Shown here: one piece after another, positions 36,227 through 45,085 of the stretch
Position numbering within the stretch: position 1 is the stretch's first letter
Layout of the letters: each line of letters opens with the position of its first letter
NCBI GenBank assembly: GCA_002392915.1
Contig: DGHQ01000059.1
Coordinates: forward strand, 124,001 to 188,000
Reading direction: 5' to 3'
Source: Bacteroidales bacterium UBA3844
Lineage (GTDB): Bacteria; Bacteroidota; Bacteroidia; Bacteroidales; Paludibacteraceae
Length of the DNA: 64,000 nucleotides
Made by a program: the position numbers and the translations under genes
Notes under the pieces: generated by a model
Told to the model about the DNA's origin: nothing
Seen by the model: the letters and a program-made list of their open reading frames with translations, nothing else
Databases searched by the model: none

Positions 36227-36260
36227 TCCATGTATAACTTTCCCTTTTCTTTCCAGGGGA

Positions 36261-36902
36261 TCAGAACGCCCCTTCATCCTCCCTGCTCTCAGCCATCATG
36301 TCCAGAAGGTCCTTGCCCTCCTCCAGGAATTTCTCGTACTGGTTGCTGTCCATCTCGGCGATGGCTGCGTACTTCTCGTTCGCCTCCTCCACGTTCATCA
36401 GCTCGCTCATGAATGTGGCGTAGCTCTCCAGGTAACCGCATAGCTCACCCTTCTTGCCGCATGTCTCCTTCAGAAGCTCCTTCAGCTGGGACTTGTATGC
36501 CTCGTACTCCCCCTCGGGGTTGTTGTACCTCACGCTCGATGTTATGGCGTTCATGTCCACGAAGAACATGTACTGGCTCCTGATGAAGTCCACACTCTCC
36601 TTGCCGATGATGTCCTTCGAGCTCAGCAGGTACTCGAACGGGGTAAGACCCTCGTCCTCGTCGGCGTTGTGGGTGATGAAGTCGGAGATCCTGTTGACCT
36701 CCTCGATGGAGCGGTCTATCTTCTTCATGTCGCTGTTCATCGCCTCTAGGAAGTCTTCCTCCATGATATGCTCCAGAAACGAATCCGGACTGTCCAGAAG
36801 GGTCTCCACCTTCTCCTTGAAGTCAAGCACCGCATCCTTCGGTGACTCTTTGAGGAACCACTCCCTTAGCGGCTCCAGCTGGTATTTCTCGTTTAGTGCC
36901 AT
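36261..36902 (-). CDS. Hypothetical acidic helical protein
   Basis: The start at 36902 gives 213 residues; a longer frame begins inside the A/T-rich leader. The protein is acidic and predicted helical with no motif recognised. It is co-oriented with the DUF3945-like gene 50 bases upstream. Confidence 0.65.
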   Translation of the reverse strand: MALNEKYQLEPLREWFLKESPKDAVLDFKEKVETLLDSPDSFLEHIMEEDFLEAMNSDMKKIDRSIEEVNRISDFITHNADEDEGLTPFEYLLSSKDIIGKESVDFIRSQYMFFVDMNAITSSVRYNNPEGEYEAYKSQLKELLKETCGKKGELCGYLESYATFMSELMNVEEANEKYAAIAEMDSNQYEKFLEEGKDLLDMMAESREDEGAF

Positions 36903-36952
36903 AGTTATATGTTTTTTTATTTTTTTATTCTGTTTTGTTTTGTAGATCTTTC

Positions 36953-38881
36953 TCACTGCCTCATTCCCTGCCTCTGGCTCTGGCTCGCCTTTGCCTTGGG
37001 CTGCTGCTGCTTCTGGCTCTGCCTCTCTTCCTTCTTCGGCTTGACGCTCATGATTGGCTTTATCTTTTCCCCTCTCTTCTCCAGGTTCATGTGAACCTCG
37101 GCTGAGTACGGCTCCTTCGACCCTTCAGTGCATCCGTCGATCACGATGCTCTCGCCCCTGAGCATAGCCTGCTTCTCCTGGGTGGTCACCGAGTGACCCT
37201 TGATCTGGTCGGGTATGTTGTCCTCCGTCACCACAGCCCATCCTATCCTCTCCTTGGAGTCCATGTAGTGCGACAGGTGCCTTCCCGCCGTCCTCGCCTC
37301 AATCTCCTTCTCCTCCTGGCTGAGCTTCTCCCTGTCCTTTACCGTGAGGTTGCCCGTCAGGATCACGAGTTCTTCCTTGCCTTTCGCCACGGCTATGTCG
37401 TAGCTGATGTTGCCGTCATCGCTACCCGCCGTCACCTTCTCTCCGTCCAGCAGCTTCCGCAGGATCTCCTCTCCATCCTTCGACCTCGGGTCGATTCCGT
37501 GCTCCACCTCGAGGGCTTTCTCTATCCTTCCGATCTCCTCAATGGCTTTCGCCTTTTCCATTCCCTTCAGGATCAGGGCTCCCTCCACAAGTTCCATCCT
37601 CTCCACCTTCTTCTGCTCCTCCGCCTGCCTTTTGCTCTCCTCCTCAGGTGTCTCCCTCTTCGCCTCTTCCTTACGCTCCTTCTCCTGGCTTTCAGCCTCT
37701 TTCTCCTCCATCTTCCTCTCCTTCTCCACAAGTACCGTCTCGGGGCTCACTCCCATCCTCCTCACAAGGTCGGCTTCCGCTTCCCCGATGAAGACGTCGG
37801 CTCCTGCGTGCATGTACGGGAACTGGAACTCATGCACCCATCCGTCGGATGTCATGTTCTCGCACCCCATCTTCTGCGCCAGAACCCTGTACGCCTCTTC
37901 TTCCTCCCGGCTAAGCCTTCCCTCTATGCTCACGCTTGTGAAGTACTCCGTCTCCCCCTCTCCGGGTTCGTGGTCCACCTTCCTTATCATTTCTCCCAGC
38001 CCCTTGTTTATCTCCCAAAGGTCCTTTACCCGTATGTCATTCCTCTCTTCCCTCTCAACGGTCTCCTCCTGGCTCTTTCCGACGCCTCCTTCCACGCCCT
38101 CGCCGTAGCATTTCTGGGCTGCGGGACCGCCGAGCCTCTCATCAAGGAACCTTCTCTTTTCCGAAACCTCCTCCAGCTCCTTCTCAATCTTTCCTAGCAC
38201 CTCCAGTGTCGTGCTGTACAGCGATGTCTGGCTGTACTCGTCGCTGACGACCCTTCTGAACTCCCCGTCTTTCGCAAGAGCGAGCCATTCCGCCTTGTCC
38301 CTGGCTACGAAAACCCTCTCCCCCTCTCCGTTCTCCACATGGAAGATCTTGGCGTCCCCCTCCTTGAACTCCATCGCGTTCAGCATCTCCGCTATGTTGT
38401 TACGCTTCTCCTGCAGGTCCTTCTTCAGCATCTGCTGCTCTGCCATCTCCGCCCTCATCATCAGCATCTCCCTGTTCCTCGAGTATGTCGTCATGAATGA
38501 GGTTAGGAACGCCGTCATAGGGTCCATACTCTCATTCTTTAGCGTCGACCATTTCTCCGTCACCGCCTGCTGCTCGATCAGCTCCTCCTTGCGGTATTCC
38601 CTGATTTTCTGACGCAGCTCGCTCAGGTAGTCCCTGTTGAACCTCTCCAGTTCGGGGGCTATCTTCTGGTCGTTCTTGTGCTTCTCCAGGAATTGGAGTT
38701 GAGCGATCGTGAACCGCTCGTTTTTCTCTGCCTTTTCGGCTAGTCTCCTTATCTTTTCGTTCAGATCTTCGTCGATCCTCTTCTCTGTCGTGACTGTTGT
38801 ACCGTCCTCTTTTTTTTCGGTGTAGGAGACCGTATAGTCGTTGTGTCCCCCGTTGTATCCGAATCCGTTTCTTCTTTCCAT
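36953..38881 (-). CDS. DUF3945-like polyvalent protein
   Basis: The ATG at 38881 gives 642 residues; the open frame upstream covers the structured leader and is not expected to be translated. Much of the protein is charged coiled coil (about 30-150 and 400-470). The C-terminal part (about 515-610) contains EIEARTAGRHLSHYMDSKER and HSVTTQEKQAMLRGESIVID, followed by a KEPYSAEVHMNLEKRG strand, as in DUF3945 proteins of Bacteroidetes conjugative elements. It heads the 39-32 kb operon. Function unknown. Confidence 0.7.
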   Translation of the reverse strand: MERRNGFGYNGGHNDYTVSYTEKKEDGTTVTTEKRIDEDLNEKIRRLAEKAEKNERFTIAQLQFLEKHKNDQKIAPELERFNRDYLSELRQKIREYRKEELIEQQAVTEKWSTLKNESMDPMTAFLTSFMTTYSRNREMLMMRAEMAEQQMLKKDLQEKRNNIAEMLNAMEFKEGDAKIFHVENGEGERVFVARDKAEWLALAKDGEFRRVVSDEYSQTSLYSTTLEVLGKIEKELEEVSEKRRFLDERLGGPAAQKCYGEGVEGGVGKSQEETVEREERNDIRVKDLWEINKGLGEMIRKVDHEPGEGETEYFTSVSIEGRLSREEEEAYRVLAQKMGCENMTSDGWVHEFQFPYMHAGADVFIGEAEADLVRRMGVSPETVLVEKERKMEEKEAESQEKERKEEAKRETPEEESKRQAEEQKKVERMELVEGALILKGMEKAKAIEEIGRIEKALEVEHGIDPRSKDGEEILRKLLDGEKVTAGSDDGNISYDIAVAKGKEELVILTGNLTVKDREKLSQEEKEIEARTAGRHLSHYMDSKERIGWAVVTEDNIPDQIKGHSVTTQEKQAMLRGESIVIDGCTEGSKEPYSAEVHMNLEKRGEKIKPIMSVKPKKEERQSQKQQQPKAKASQSQRQGMRQ

Positions 38882-39084
38882 CTTTTTCTTTTTTAAAAAA
38901 ATTAATAGTAATAAAACAATCTCTCTCCCCATCCTTCTCTTTCGGGGCTTCCCCTCCGGGTCGGGGTATTGCGGACTCCGCTTCCGCTCCGGTCCCCCAA
39001 AAGGGTGACCGCCACCTGGCGTCCTCCATTTCCCTAAGCCGTCATCCCTCCCGCACACTCCGCCGGAAAGGAGGCGGTCTTCTG

Positions 39085-39160
39085 AAAAAAGCAGTAGCGG
39101 TACTCACGCAGGGCTACTGCGAATGTTATTTTTACTTTATTTTTTTACACTACAAATATA
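39085..39160 (-). promoter_or_regulatory. Promoter and leader attenuator of the polyvalent operon
   Basis: On the minus strand TTTG, a 20-bp spacer and TATATTTG (39153-39160) form a strong promoter with a start near 39146. The leader is about 265 nt. Close to its 5' end GCAGTAGC and GCTACTGC (39091-39098, 39113-39120) form a stem followed by six T (39085-39090), i.e. an intrinsic terminator before the gene. Further GC-rich hairpins follow. Confidence 0.7.
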
Positions 39161-39330
39161 GTGTTTTTTAATGAGATACGCAAAAAATACACCCCTAAAA
39201 TGGGGGGCTTCCCGAAAGATTTCCGACCCCCCGGCTGGAGCCGCCGCAGGCTGGAGACAGCCTGCCCCCTCGGAGAAAAAGTCGGGGTCGGAGTCCCTCT
39301 TTTTTCCGTGTCTTTCCCTTATTTATTTCG

Positions 39331-39382
39331 CTGATTGTTTGCAAGTTATACAGATTTTTAGTATATTTGTATATGGAAATGA
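39331..39382 (+). promoter_or_regulatory. Repeated promoter module, copy A
   Basis: CTGATTGTTTGCAAGTTA, then TATATTTG at 39362-39369 (TTTG at 39338-39341, 20-bp spacer), then GGAAATGAGGGG. It drives the short ORF-less transcript below. Confidence 0.82.
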
Positions 39383-39487
39383 GGGGAGATCCCCACACTT
39401 CCTTACCCATTTCAAGTTACTGACATAAATAACATATTTTGACCATGTGGGCTTCCGTCCGTGAGGATCGGAGCCCTCCTTTTTTTA
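39376..39487 (+). ncRNA. Candidate small RNA or empty cassette after promoter copy A
   Basis: From promoter copy A to a terminator stem (GGGCTTCCGTCC/GGATCGGAGCCC, 39449-39476, then T run) the transcript is about 110 nt. It contains the GGGGAGATCCCC leader hairpin and no credible ORF. Confidence 0.5.
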
Positions 39488-39654
39488 CGCTCCCCCACCC
39501 TTCGCAGGGCAGGGGGCGTTCTCCGTATCATTAAATCTTAACCTTATAATCTGTCTGACGCAAATATACGACTTTTTCTTCAAGGGAGGTCGCCACCCCT
39601 CCTTTTTTTTCTCCACCCTCCCTCCGCCACCCTCTTTTCTTTTCAAATTAACCC

Positions 39655-39714
39655 GCTGATTGCTTGCATGTTACACGAAAATTTAGTATATTTGTATATG
39701 GGGATGAGGGGATA
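39655..39714 (+). promoter_or_regulatory. Repeated promoter module, copy B
   Basis: CTGATTGCTTGCATGTTAC, TATATTTG at 39687-39694, leader GGATGAGGGGATATTCCCCC. It drives the 57-residue gene at 39760. Confidence 0.8.
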
Positions 39715-39759
39715 TTCCCCCACTTCCCATAATTTTGTTTAACTTTAATTCTTACGCCT

Positions 39760-39933
39760 ATGGCTGTACATTACGGTTTCGTCGCCGACGGAGTGGTCCC
39801 CTGCAGCGAGCCCTTCGACGAGTTCCTTTCCTACGTTGAGAGGAAATCAATCTTCAACATGACTTACGAGAACTGGTCCGCAACCCTCTACACCGACCAG
39901 AGAAGGATCGACGAGTTCGGGCACGTCCTCTGA
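39760..39933 (+). CDS. Small hypothetical protein (57 residues)
   Basis: The ATG follows the module leader (GTTTAACTTTAAT near 39737). The product begins MAVHYGFVADGVVPCSEPF and ends RRIDEFGHVL. Promoter, leader, ORF and a perfect terminator 12 bases later make it a complete gene. No family recognised. Confidence 0.75.
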   Translation: MAVHYGFVADGVVPCSEPFDEFLSYVERKSIFNMTYENWSATLYTDQRRIDEFGHVL

Positions 39934-39944
39934 CCAGCATCTAA

Positions 39945-39988
39945 AAGGAGGAAGAGCCAGGGGACGCCCCTGGCTCTTCCTCCTTCTT
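39945..39988 (+). terminator. Very strong intrinsic terminator
   Basis: A perfect 19-bp stem (39945-39963 / 39967-39985) with a 3-base loop is followed by a T-rich stretch. Confidence 0.92.
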
Positions 39989-40210
39989 TTTGTCTGTCGG
40001 GGTTGCCACGGCTTTGATGACCCTCCCCCCCGTGCCGCCCGTCCCTCCGCCAGGAGGCGGAGGCTTCCTCCGCATGAGCGGACTCCCCTTCCGGGGCTTC
40101 CTGCGGGACACCGCACCTCCTTTGCCCCCACGCCTGAGCGTGCCCCAGCCGGCTTCCCTTGAAAGTAAAAACATCTTGATTTTTTCCCTCCGAACCACTT
40201 ATTTATTTCA

Positions 40211-40256
40211 CTGATTGTTTGGTAGTTATACGGATTTTTAGTATATTTGTATATGA
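40211..40256 (+). promoter_or_regulatory. Repeated promoter module, copy C
   Basis: CTGATTGTTTGGTAGTTA, TATATTTG at 40242-40249. The GAGGG leader hairpin is missing: the gene at 40274 starts about 20 bases downstream of the expected start site. Confidence 0.8.
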
Positions 40257-40273
40257 ACTAAAAGCAATGGACC

Positions 40274-41020
40274 ATGAAATGTTTTCATTTGATATTCAAC
40301 GGAAAGAGAGTCGACGGTGAGGTGAGACCCACAGGAAGCTACGGTCGCTACAAAATCACCGCCGAGAACGAGGACGGCGACACCTTCTCTATTGAAACGA
40401 CGGATGCGGACGTGTATGACTACATATCTTCGGATATGGACGAGGACGCCGAGAATCGTGAGTATGCGGAAGCCTGGATGCTCCACAGGTTCGAGGACGA
40501 GGACAATTGGCTGTACAAAGCCACGTACAAGGCTTATCCGACCAACGTGACAATCTTCTATGGCGGACATTCTTTCGAGCTGGACTGCGACCTGCAGGGC
40601 GAGGTCTTCGACTGTACGGAAGAGCTGAGGGAATGGCTGGACGACTCCCTATGGGAAATCAGGGAGTCGCTGAACAATTACGACGATCTGATCGTCAGCC
40701 TCTGCTGCTCCCTCGACCGCTACATCAAAGGAGTGTATGACGGGGAGGAGGACAAAGAGGAGGTGAAGGGACGCACACTGTCCGACGTGCGTGAAGAGTT
40801 CGGAGGGGAGATCCAGAACATCTTTGACCCCTCGACCGACAAGGACAGGAGGTTCCACGAGCTTTGGCTGAGGACCGAGCCGACAGTGAGCCAGTGGAAC
40901 ACGCTGAGGTCTTGGGGCTTCATGGTCAGCAAGAACATATCGTGGGAAGGGGGCAGACCCGTGACGATCTGGGAGGTGCAGCACAGGGACAAAGACAAAA
41001 TCGAGTTTGTGATAGCATGA
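40274..41020 (+). CDS. Hypothetical highly acidic protein
   Basis: The 248-residue protein is very rich in Asp and Glu, especially at about 30-65 and 95-160. No domain recognised. Strong acidity in a conjugative-element accessory gene is compatible with a DNA-mimic antirestriction function, but nothing in the sequence proves it. It has its own promoter module and terminator. Confidence 0.75.
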   Translation: MKCFHLIFNGKRVDGEVRPTGSYGRYKITAENEDGDTFSIETTDADVYDYISSDMDEDAENREYAEAWMLHRFEDEDNWLYKATYKAYPTNVTIFYGGHSFELDCDLQGEVFDCTEELREWLDDSLWEIRESLNNYDDLIVSLCCSLDRYIKGVYDGEEDKEEVKGRTLSDVREEFGGEIQNIFDPSTDKDRRFHELWLRTEPTVSQWNTLRSWGFMVSKNISWEGGRPVTIWEVQHRDKDKIEFVIA

Positions 41021-41048
41021 AAATATATCAATCCTTTTTTCTCTTTCG

Positions 41049-41083
41049 GGGTGTGGGACTGGGAAGTCCGCACCCTTTTTTTT
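41049..41083 (+). terminator. Intrinsic terminator
   Basis: GGGTGTGGGACT (41049-41060) and AGTCCGCACCC (41065-41075) form a stem with a GGGA loop, followed by eight or more T. Confidence 0.88.
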
Positions 41084-41096
41084 CTTAATTATTCCG

Positions 41097-41158
41097 CTGA
41101 TTATTTGCAAGTTACGGCAATTTTTGCTATATTTGTATATGTGATTGGGGAGGATATG
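41097..41158 (+). promoter_or_regulatory. Repeated promoter module, copy D
   Basis: CTGATTATTTGCAAGTTACG, TATATTTG at 41128-41135, leader hairpin GGGGAGGATATGACCTCC. Confidence 0.85.
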
Positions 41159-41192
41159 ACCTCCTGATTTGTTTTACTTTATTTTTTTCATT

Positions 41193-41564
41193 ATGGAGAC
41201 AAACGATTTGTTCGCCACCGAGATCGGCAAACTTAACGACAGACAGAGACAGCTTCTGAAGGATACCTTCAGATTCGGCGAGTGGGGGGACTGCTCGATG
41301 GAGTTCCTTGACCGGAACGGCGACGTGGAGACCGCCATGTCCATCGGGTTCTGCACGAACGACGCAAAAAAAGCGGGCAACTTCAGCGGAAGACAGGTGT
41401 CCGCATTGTTCAGAGGGATGTACGGCAAACTGTGCCCCTCCAGGACAGGCAGGCTTATCACCCACTGCTCTGACTGGTGGGAGGACGGAAGCGGAGACAT
41501 GCTCTTCATCAGAAGCGACTACTATGACCAGGCGATGAGCTGGGCGAATGAACCCAACAAATAA
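41193..41564 (+). CDS. Hypothetical accessory protein
   Basis: The ATG at 41193 follows the module leader (TTTTACTTTATTTTTTTCATT), giving 123 residues beginning METNDLFATEIGKLNDRQ. It contains FGEWGDCSMEFLDRNGDVE and SDWWEDGSGDMLFIRSDYY. Not assigned to a family. It is transcribed together with the next gene. Confidence 0.75.
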   Translation: METNDLFATEIGKLNDRQRQLLKDTFRFGEWGDCSMEFLDRNGDVETAMSIGFCTNDAKKAGNFSGRQVSALFRGMYGKLCPSRTGRLITHCSDWWEDGSGDMLFIRSDYYDQAMSWANEPNK

Positions 41565-41581
41565 CAATACATTTCAAAAAT

Positions 41582-42040
41582 ATGGAAAAATTCGAGATCG
41601 ACAGGATCGAGTTTGTCGCCAAGATAACGGTCAGCGGAGTCGACTCCCATCTGGTGGAGGACGTCGTTTATTACCGCAGGGGGATGTCTTTCGACATGGT
41701 CATGCGGTGGCAGTGGTATTTCCAGTACCTTGCAGCCCGTGTCAAGGTCGACAACCCCAGGCGTACAGTGCGGTGCTTCATCGCACGGACGGACATGATG
41801 ACCACAGAGGAGTACATAGAGTGGAAACGCACCAATCTTATCAAGGCTCAGAAGGCAAAGCTCACAAAACTTAAAAACTATCCTCCGCAGTGGGATCTGT
41901 TCGGCTACAACCGGACAGAATGGCTGGAGTCGGTGGAAAAGGCGGAGAAACGCCTGGCTGACCTGCAGGCAGGAGAGACTGACTTCTATGTGATGCCCGA
42001 ATACGCCAACCATCTGAAGCGATGGCTGAAGAAACATTGA
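41582..42040 (+). CDS. Hypothetical accessory protein
   Basis: The 152-residue protein starts 18 bases after its neighbour and is probably co-transcribed. The middle has an aromatic-rich helix (MVMRWQWYFQYLAARVKV) and the C-terminal half is helical and charged. No family recognised. Confidence 0.72.
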   Translation: MEKFEIDRIEFVAKITVSGVDSHLVEDVVYYRRGMSFDMVMRWQWYFQYLAARVKVDNPRRTVRCFIARTDMMTTEEYIEWKRTNLIKAQKAKLTKLKNYPPQWDLFGYNRTEWLESVEKAEKRLADLQAGETDFYVMPEYANHLKRWLKKH

Positions 42041-42112
42041 TCCACGGCATTGTGCTTGGATTTCCGGACAAAATCCCCTTATTTTGCAGTAGTAATTTTA
42101 TTAATATAGTCT

Positions 42113-42149
42113 GATCCGTCCGACCGTGAGGTCCGACGGATCTTTTTTC
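42113..42149 (+). terminator. Intrinsic terminator
   Basis: GATCCGTC...GACGGATC with inner GACC/GGTC and a GTGA loop (42113-42142), then six T. Confidence 0.85.
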
Positions 42150-42237
42150 TCCCCATGTCAAGGACTGCAGCTCTCTCCCCTTCCCTTGAAAAGAAAAACG
42201 CACCCTTCTTTTCTTTACTTTTTTATAAAATAAATTG

Positions 42238-42304
42238 CTGATTATTTGCAAGTTACGACAATTTTTAGTATATTTGTATATGGAAATGAGGGAGACACGA
42301 CCTC
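42238..42304 (+). promoter_or_regulatory. Repeated promoter module, copy E
   Basis: CTGATTATTTGCAAGTTACG, TATATTTG at 42269-42276, GGAAATGAGGGAGACACGAC leader and CCTC arm. Confidence 0.87.
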
Positions 42305-42342
42305 TTCCGATTTGTTGTTTTTAACTTTATTTTTTTTACATT

Positions 42343-42723
42343 ATGAGTACAAGATGCAATATCATCCTTTGGGGTGAGGAACAGGGGAAACAGGTGTTCT
42401 ACAAACAGGTGTACCACCACTCGGACGGCTACCTCGAAGGCGTGGGCGCGGACCTCGCAGACCTGGCTACGGAATTGATGGGCGAGGAAGAGACGGACAT
42501 CACCCCACGCAGGTTCGCATGCAAACTTGCGGGGCACTCCCCGAAGTACGAGTTCGAGAACGACCTGCATGAGCCTTACCCGAACAGCGACATAGAGTGG
42601 AGGTACGACATGTTCTTCGCAAAGGACGGCATCACCGTCAGATGCGAACATTACATCTCCTACCCCGACGAGTTTGTCGAGTCGTTCGAGTTCTCTATAA
42701 AGAGGACGAAGAGGAGGAAATGA
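42343..42723 (+). CDS. Hypothetical protein, MSTRCNI-type
   Basis: The 126-residue protein begins MSTRCNIILWGEE and has VFYKQVYHHSDGYLEGVG. It resembles a small family in phages and mobile elements that opens with MSTR and has an H-x-D-G-Y motif. Function unknown. A GC-rich hairpin (CCCGACGGC/GCCGTCGGG, 42733-42753) follows. Confidence 0.72.
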   Translation: MSTRCNIILWGEEQGKQVFYKQVYHHSDGYLEGVGADLADLATELMGEEETDITPRRFACKLAGHSPKYEFENDLHEPYPNSDIEWRYDMFFAKDGITVRCEHYISYPDEFVESFEFSIKRTKRRK

Positions 42724-42788
42724 CAGGGGCTTCCCCGACGGCTCCGCCGTCGGGATCCCTTTGAAAACTTTTATTGATCAAAACGTAA

Positions 42789-43145
42789 ATGAATATTATG
42801 AAATTGAGACTTAGAAAAAAATACGCCAAAAAGGCGGTCACCGCCCACTACACGGACATGGTGAGGGGGATCCTCCCTCCTGGAGAGGTCAGCGTCCGGA
42901 TAAAATGCACCTTCAGGAAAAAAAGGAAATCGTTAGGCGTGAGGGGCGGATCTCTCCCAATGGACCAGCTCATGCGCCTTGTGAGCATGGGCGCAGCCAA
43001 CTACAGCGTCGGCACGGAAGACGTGGACTTCCGTGACTCCCTGGGAAGGTTCATCTGCTCCAAACCACGCAGGGAGTTCGACAGCTTCGGATCCAATTGG
43101 GGGTCGTTGCTCAACCTTTTAAGCCCTGGAGATCATGGGAAATGA
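42789..43145 (+). CDS. Hypothetical basic protein
   Basis: The 118-residue basic protein (MNIMKLRLRKKYAKKAVTAH; a second start lies three codons later) overlaps the next gene by 11 bases. It could bind nucleic acid by its charge. No family recognised. Confidence 0.65.
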   Translation: MNIMKLRLRKKYAKKAVTAHYTDMVRGILPPGEVSVRIKCTFRKKRKSLGVRGGSLPMDQLMRLVSMGAANYSVGTEDVDFRDSLGRFICSKPRREFDSFGSNWGSLLNLLSPGDHGK

Positions 43146-43473
43146 CATAATGGCAAAGAGGTCTTTGGCTTCGTTCCTCGACCTCGCATCAAAATGGCTG
43201 TCACTTGACCAGGGTAGTGTCCTGGTAGTGGAACGGAGCGAAAAGACAGTCCGGCTGAGACTGCACCATTCCCCTGCCCTGGAGGTGCGGTGCCTCCGCA
43301 TGACCGTCAATTTCGACTATTTCTCGAAACATTTCAGGAGGACCCTGCCGTCCCTGCCGATCGTCGGCAAGTACACTTCCATGACGGCACGCTCCCTGAA
43401 TGAGTTCTATATAACAGGATGCGAAGACACCGCAGGTGGAATTGACGCACAGAAACGGGAACTTAAAAACTGA
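43135..43473 (+). CDS. Hypothetical protein
   Basis: The 112-residue protein overlaps its upstream neighbour by 11 bases, and the next gene starts 4 bases after its stop. Tight packing supports a real operon. No domain recognised. Confidence 0.65.
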   Translation: MGNDIMAKRSLASFLDLASKWLSLDQGSVLVVERSEKTVRLRLHHSPALEVRCLRMTVNFDYFSKHFRRTLPSLPIVGKYTSMTARSLNEFYITGCEDTAGGIDAQKRELKN

Positions 43474-43477
43474 GTTT

Positions 43478-44440
43478 ATGGACAACAACAAGATATATGC
43501 GACAGACTCAAACACGTTAAAATATGTGTTTTCCGTTTTAAGGGAGGACAATGATTTCCTTTATGTGAAGGATATATCCACTACAAGCTTTGAAATCAGA
43601 AGTCATATATTCAAGGTGCGTAAAAATCCATTGATGTTCGTCGATTCCGACGAGGACAAGACGTGGGATTTCATATTCAAGGACAAGAAATTCTTTGCCT
43701 CCTTCAACGAAACGGAAGTGATAAGCAAAGCCCAGGAATATCAGAGATTTTATGACAAAGCTAGTCTTAGAAATACAATAAAAGGAATAGCTGATTTGAG
43801 GAAGAAGATCAAGGATGCCAAAGAGTTTTTACTGAACGAATATGGGGCAAAGCACCTGTCAACTTTAACGTTCAATGACAAACTGTTTGTGTTAGATGAA
43901 GACAAAAACCTACAGCCAGCGTTCGTGTCCGCAAAGATAGAATACGCCAATGGGGACATGAGCGTGAAGATACATGTTCCCTTTTTAGATGATGATTTTG
44001 AGATTTTTTGGGACAAAGACCTCTTTAATGGAGACGGAACCATTTTCTATATTTATTCTGACTCCCCTTCCAATTTCTTTGGTGACGGAGTGAAAAGGAG
44101 CGTATTTATGGACATTTCCGATTATGATCGTTTCCTTTCCAACAGGGAGTTGCGGAAAATGCAAGAGAATTTTTTCTCGCTGACACGCCACAGAAACAAA
44201 TTGTTCCACAGACTGATAAGACGCCAGAACTCGCCCCTCAACGTGCAGATCCTCCTGTGGAGCGACAGGAACGGCTCGTTCGAGACCGTCGGGGGAACTA
44301 CCCTAAGCACTGAGGACGATGTTTTCGACTACCTCCTTTCTCGCAGGTATATCAGCAAGGGGGGGGAGGTGAGACCAAAACACAAGGTGCTTGTCGGGGG
44401 AAAGGAAATCTCCTCCGTCCGCCCCATACGATATGTTTAA
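43478..44440 (+). CDS. Hypothetical protein
   Basis: The ATG at 43478 gives 320 residues beginning MDNNKIYATDSNTLKYVFSV; a longer frame would overlap the previous gene. Base composition is more A/T-rich than the surrounding genes, suggesting a separate origin. No domain recognised; the C-terminal part (RRQNSPLNVQILLWSDRNG) recurs in no other protein here. Confidence 0.68.
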   Translation: MDNNKIYATDSNTLKYVFSVLREDNDFLYVKDISTTSFEIRSHIFKVRKNPLMFVDSDEDKTWDFIFKDKKFFASFNETEVISKAQEYQRFYDKASLRNTIKGIADLRKKIKDAKEFLLNEYGAKHLSTLTFNDKLFVLDEDKNLQPAFVSAKIEYANGDMSVKIHVPFLDDDFEIFWDKDLFNGDGTIFYIYSDSPSNFFGDGVKRSVFMDISDYDRFLSNRELRKMQENFFSLTRHRNKLFHRLIRRQNSPLNVQILLWSDRNGSFETVGGTTLSTEDDVFDYLLSRRYISKGGEVRPKHKVLVGGKEISSVRPIRYV

Positions 44441-44456
44441 CCCTTTATTTTCTGTT

Positions 44457-44729
44457 ATGGTAAAGACAAAGCTCATATTCGACTTATTCGGGCTCCTCTC
44501 AGAACAGGAGGGGCTGAGGGTGACGGGGTTCCAGCACCACGACCATCCGCTTCATCCAGAGATATACATCGACATAGACATTCCGACCCACATGTCCGCA
44601 GGATTCGTCCAGGCGTTCACGGACTTCACGGACGGAAGATGTCCGGGCGAAGCCCACTACAGGTTCCCGAGGGAGGGGCGTGACTTCTTCCTTCTGACGC
44701 TATACGCTCCGCCTTCAGACAAGTTCTGA
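44457..44729 (+). CDS. Small hypothetical protein
   Basis: The ATG at 44457, after the A/T-rich CCTTTATTTTCTGTT leader, gives 90 residues beginning MVKTKLIFDLFGLLSEQEG; starts at 44433 or 44391 would overlap the previous gene. No family recognised. Confidence 0.62.
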   Translation: MVKTKLIFDLFGLLSEQEGLRVTGFQHHDHPLHPEIYIDIDIPTHMSAGFVQAFTDFTDGRCPGEAHYRFPREGRDFFLLTLYAPPSDKF

Positions 44730-44804
44730 TCAGGAAACGGCAATATTCTTCTGTTTTCCTCATTCACAATTTTTTTTTATCTTTGTTTTAAATTTTAGTG
44801 CCTT

Positions 44805-45071
44805 ATGGTCAATATTCAATATAATAATAAATTACATCTTTTAGCTGCTGTCATTTTGCTGTGTTCGACAGCAAGATGTCATTATCTGGTCCTCACCTGC
44901 GACACTCCCGTGTGGATAAGCGCTGTATGCAATCCCTTGTTCGGAGCGTATTATGGCTTTGTCCTACATTTTTTTGTTGACGACATAAAGTGTGTCCTTG
45001 CACGGAGACGGGAAAAGAGGTCGGCTACAAAGACCATTCCCAAGAATGCAGTTCAGAACAACAAATTATAA
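44805..45071 (+). CDS. Small two-helix membrane protein, paralogue 1
   Basis: The 88-residue protein has two hydrophobic segments (about 10-30 and 37-58) and a basic tail. The stretch FGAYYGFVLHFFVDDIKCVL aligns with the next gene. A TATCTTTG box lies at 44778-44785. Function unknown. Confidence 0.65.
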   Translation: MVNIQYNNKLHLLAAVILLCSTARCHYLVLTCDTPVWISAVCNPLFGAYYGFVLHFFVDDIKCVLARRREKRSATKTIPKNAVQNNKL

Positions 45072-45085
45072 TAAATCAGTGCCTT

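Noticed and set aside
32266..39029. Arg/Pro-rich open frames in alternative frames of the 32-39 kb operon
   Set aside because: Low-complexity products that overlap well-supported genes with PRTase, ArdC and DUF3945 motifs; typical shadows of GC-richer coding DNA.
38882..39058. Longer N-terminus for the DUF3945-like protein
   Set aside because: The extra 59 codons cover GC-rich hairpins of the leader and end in a Leu/Lys run; the ATG at 38881 has the usual A/T-rich leader.
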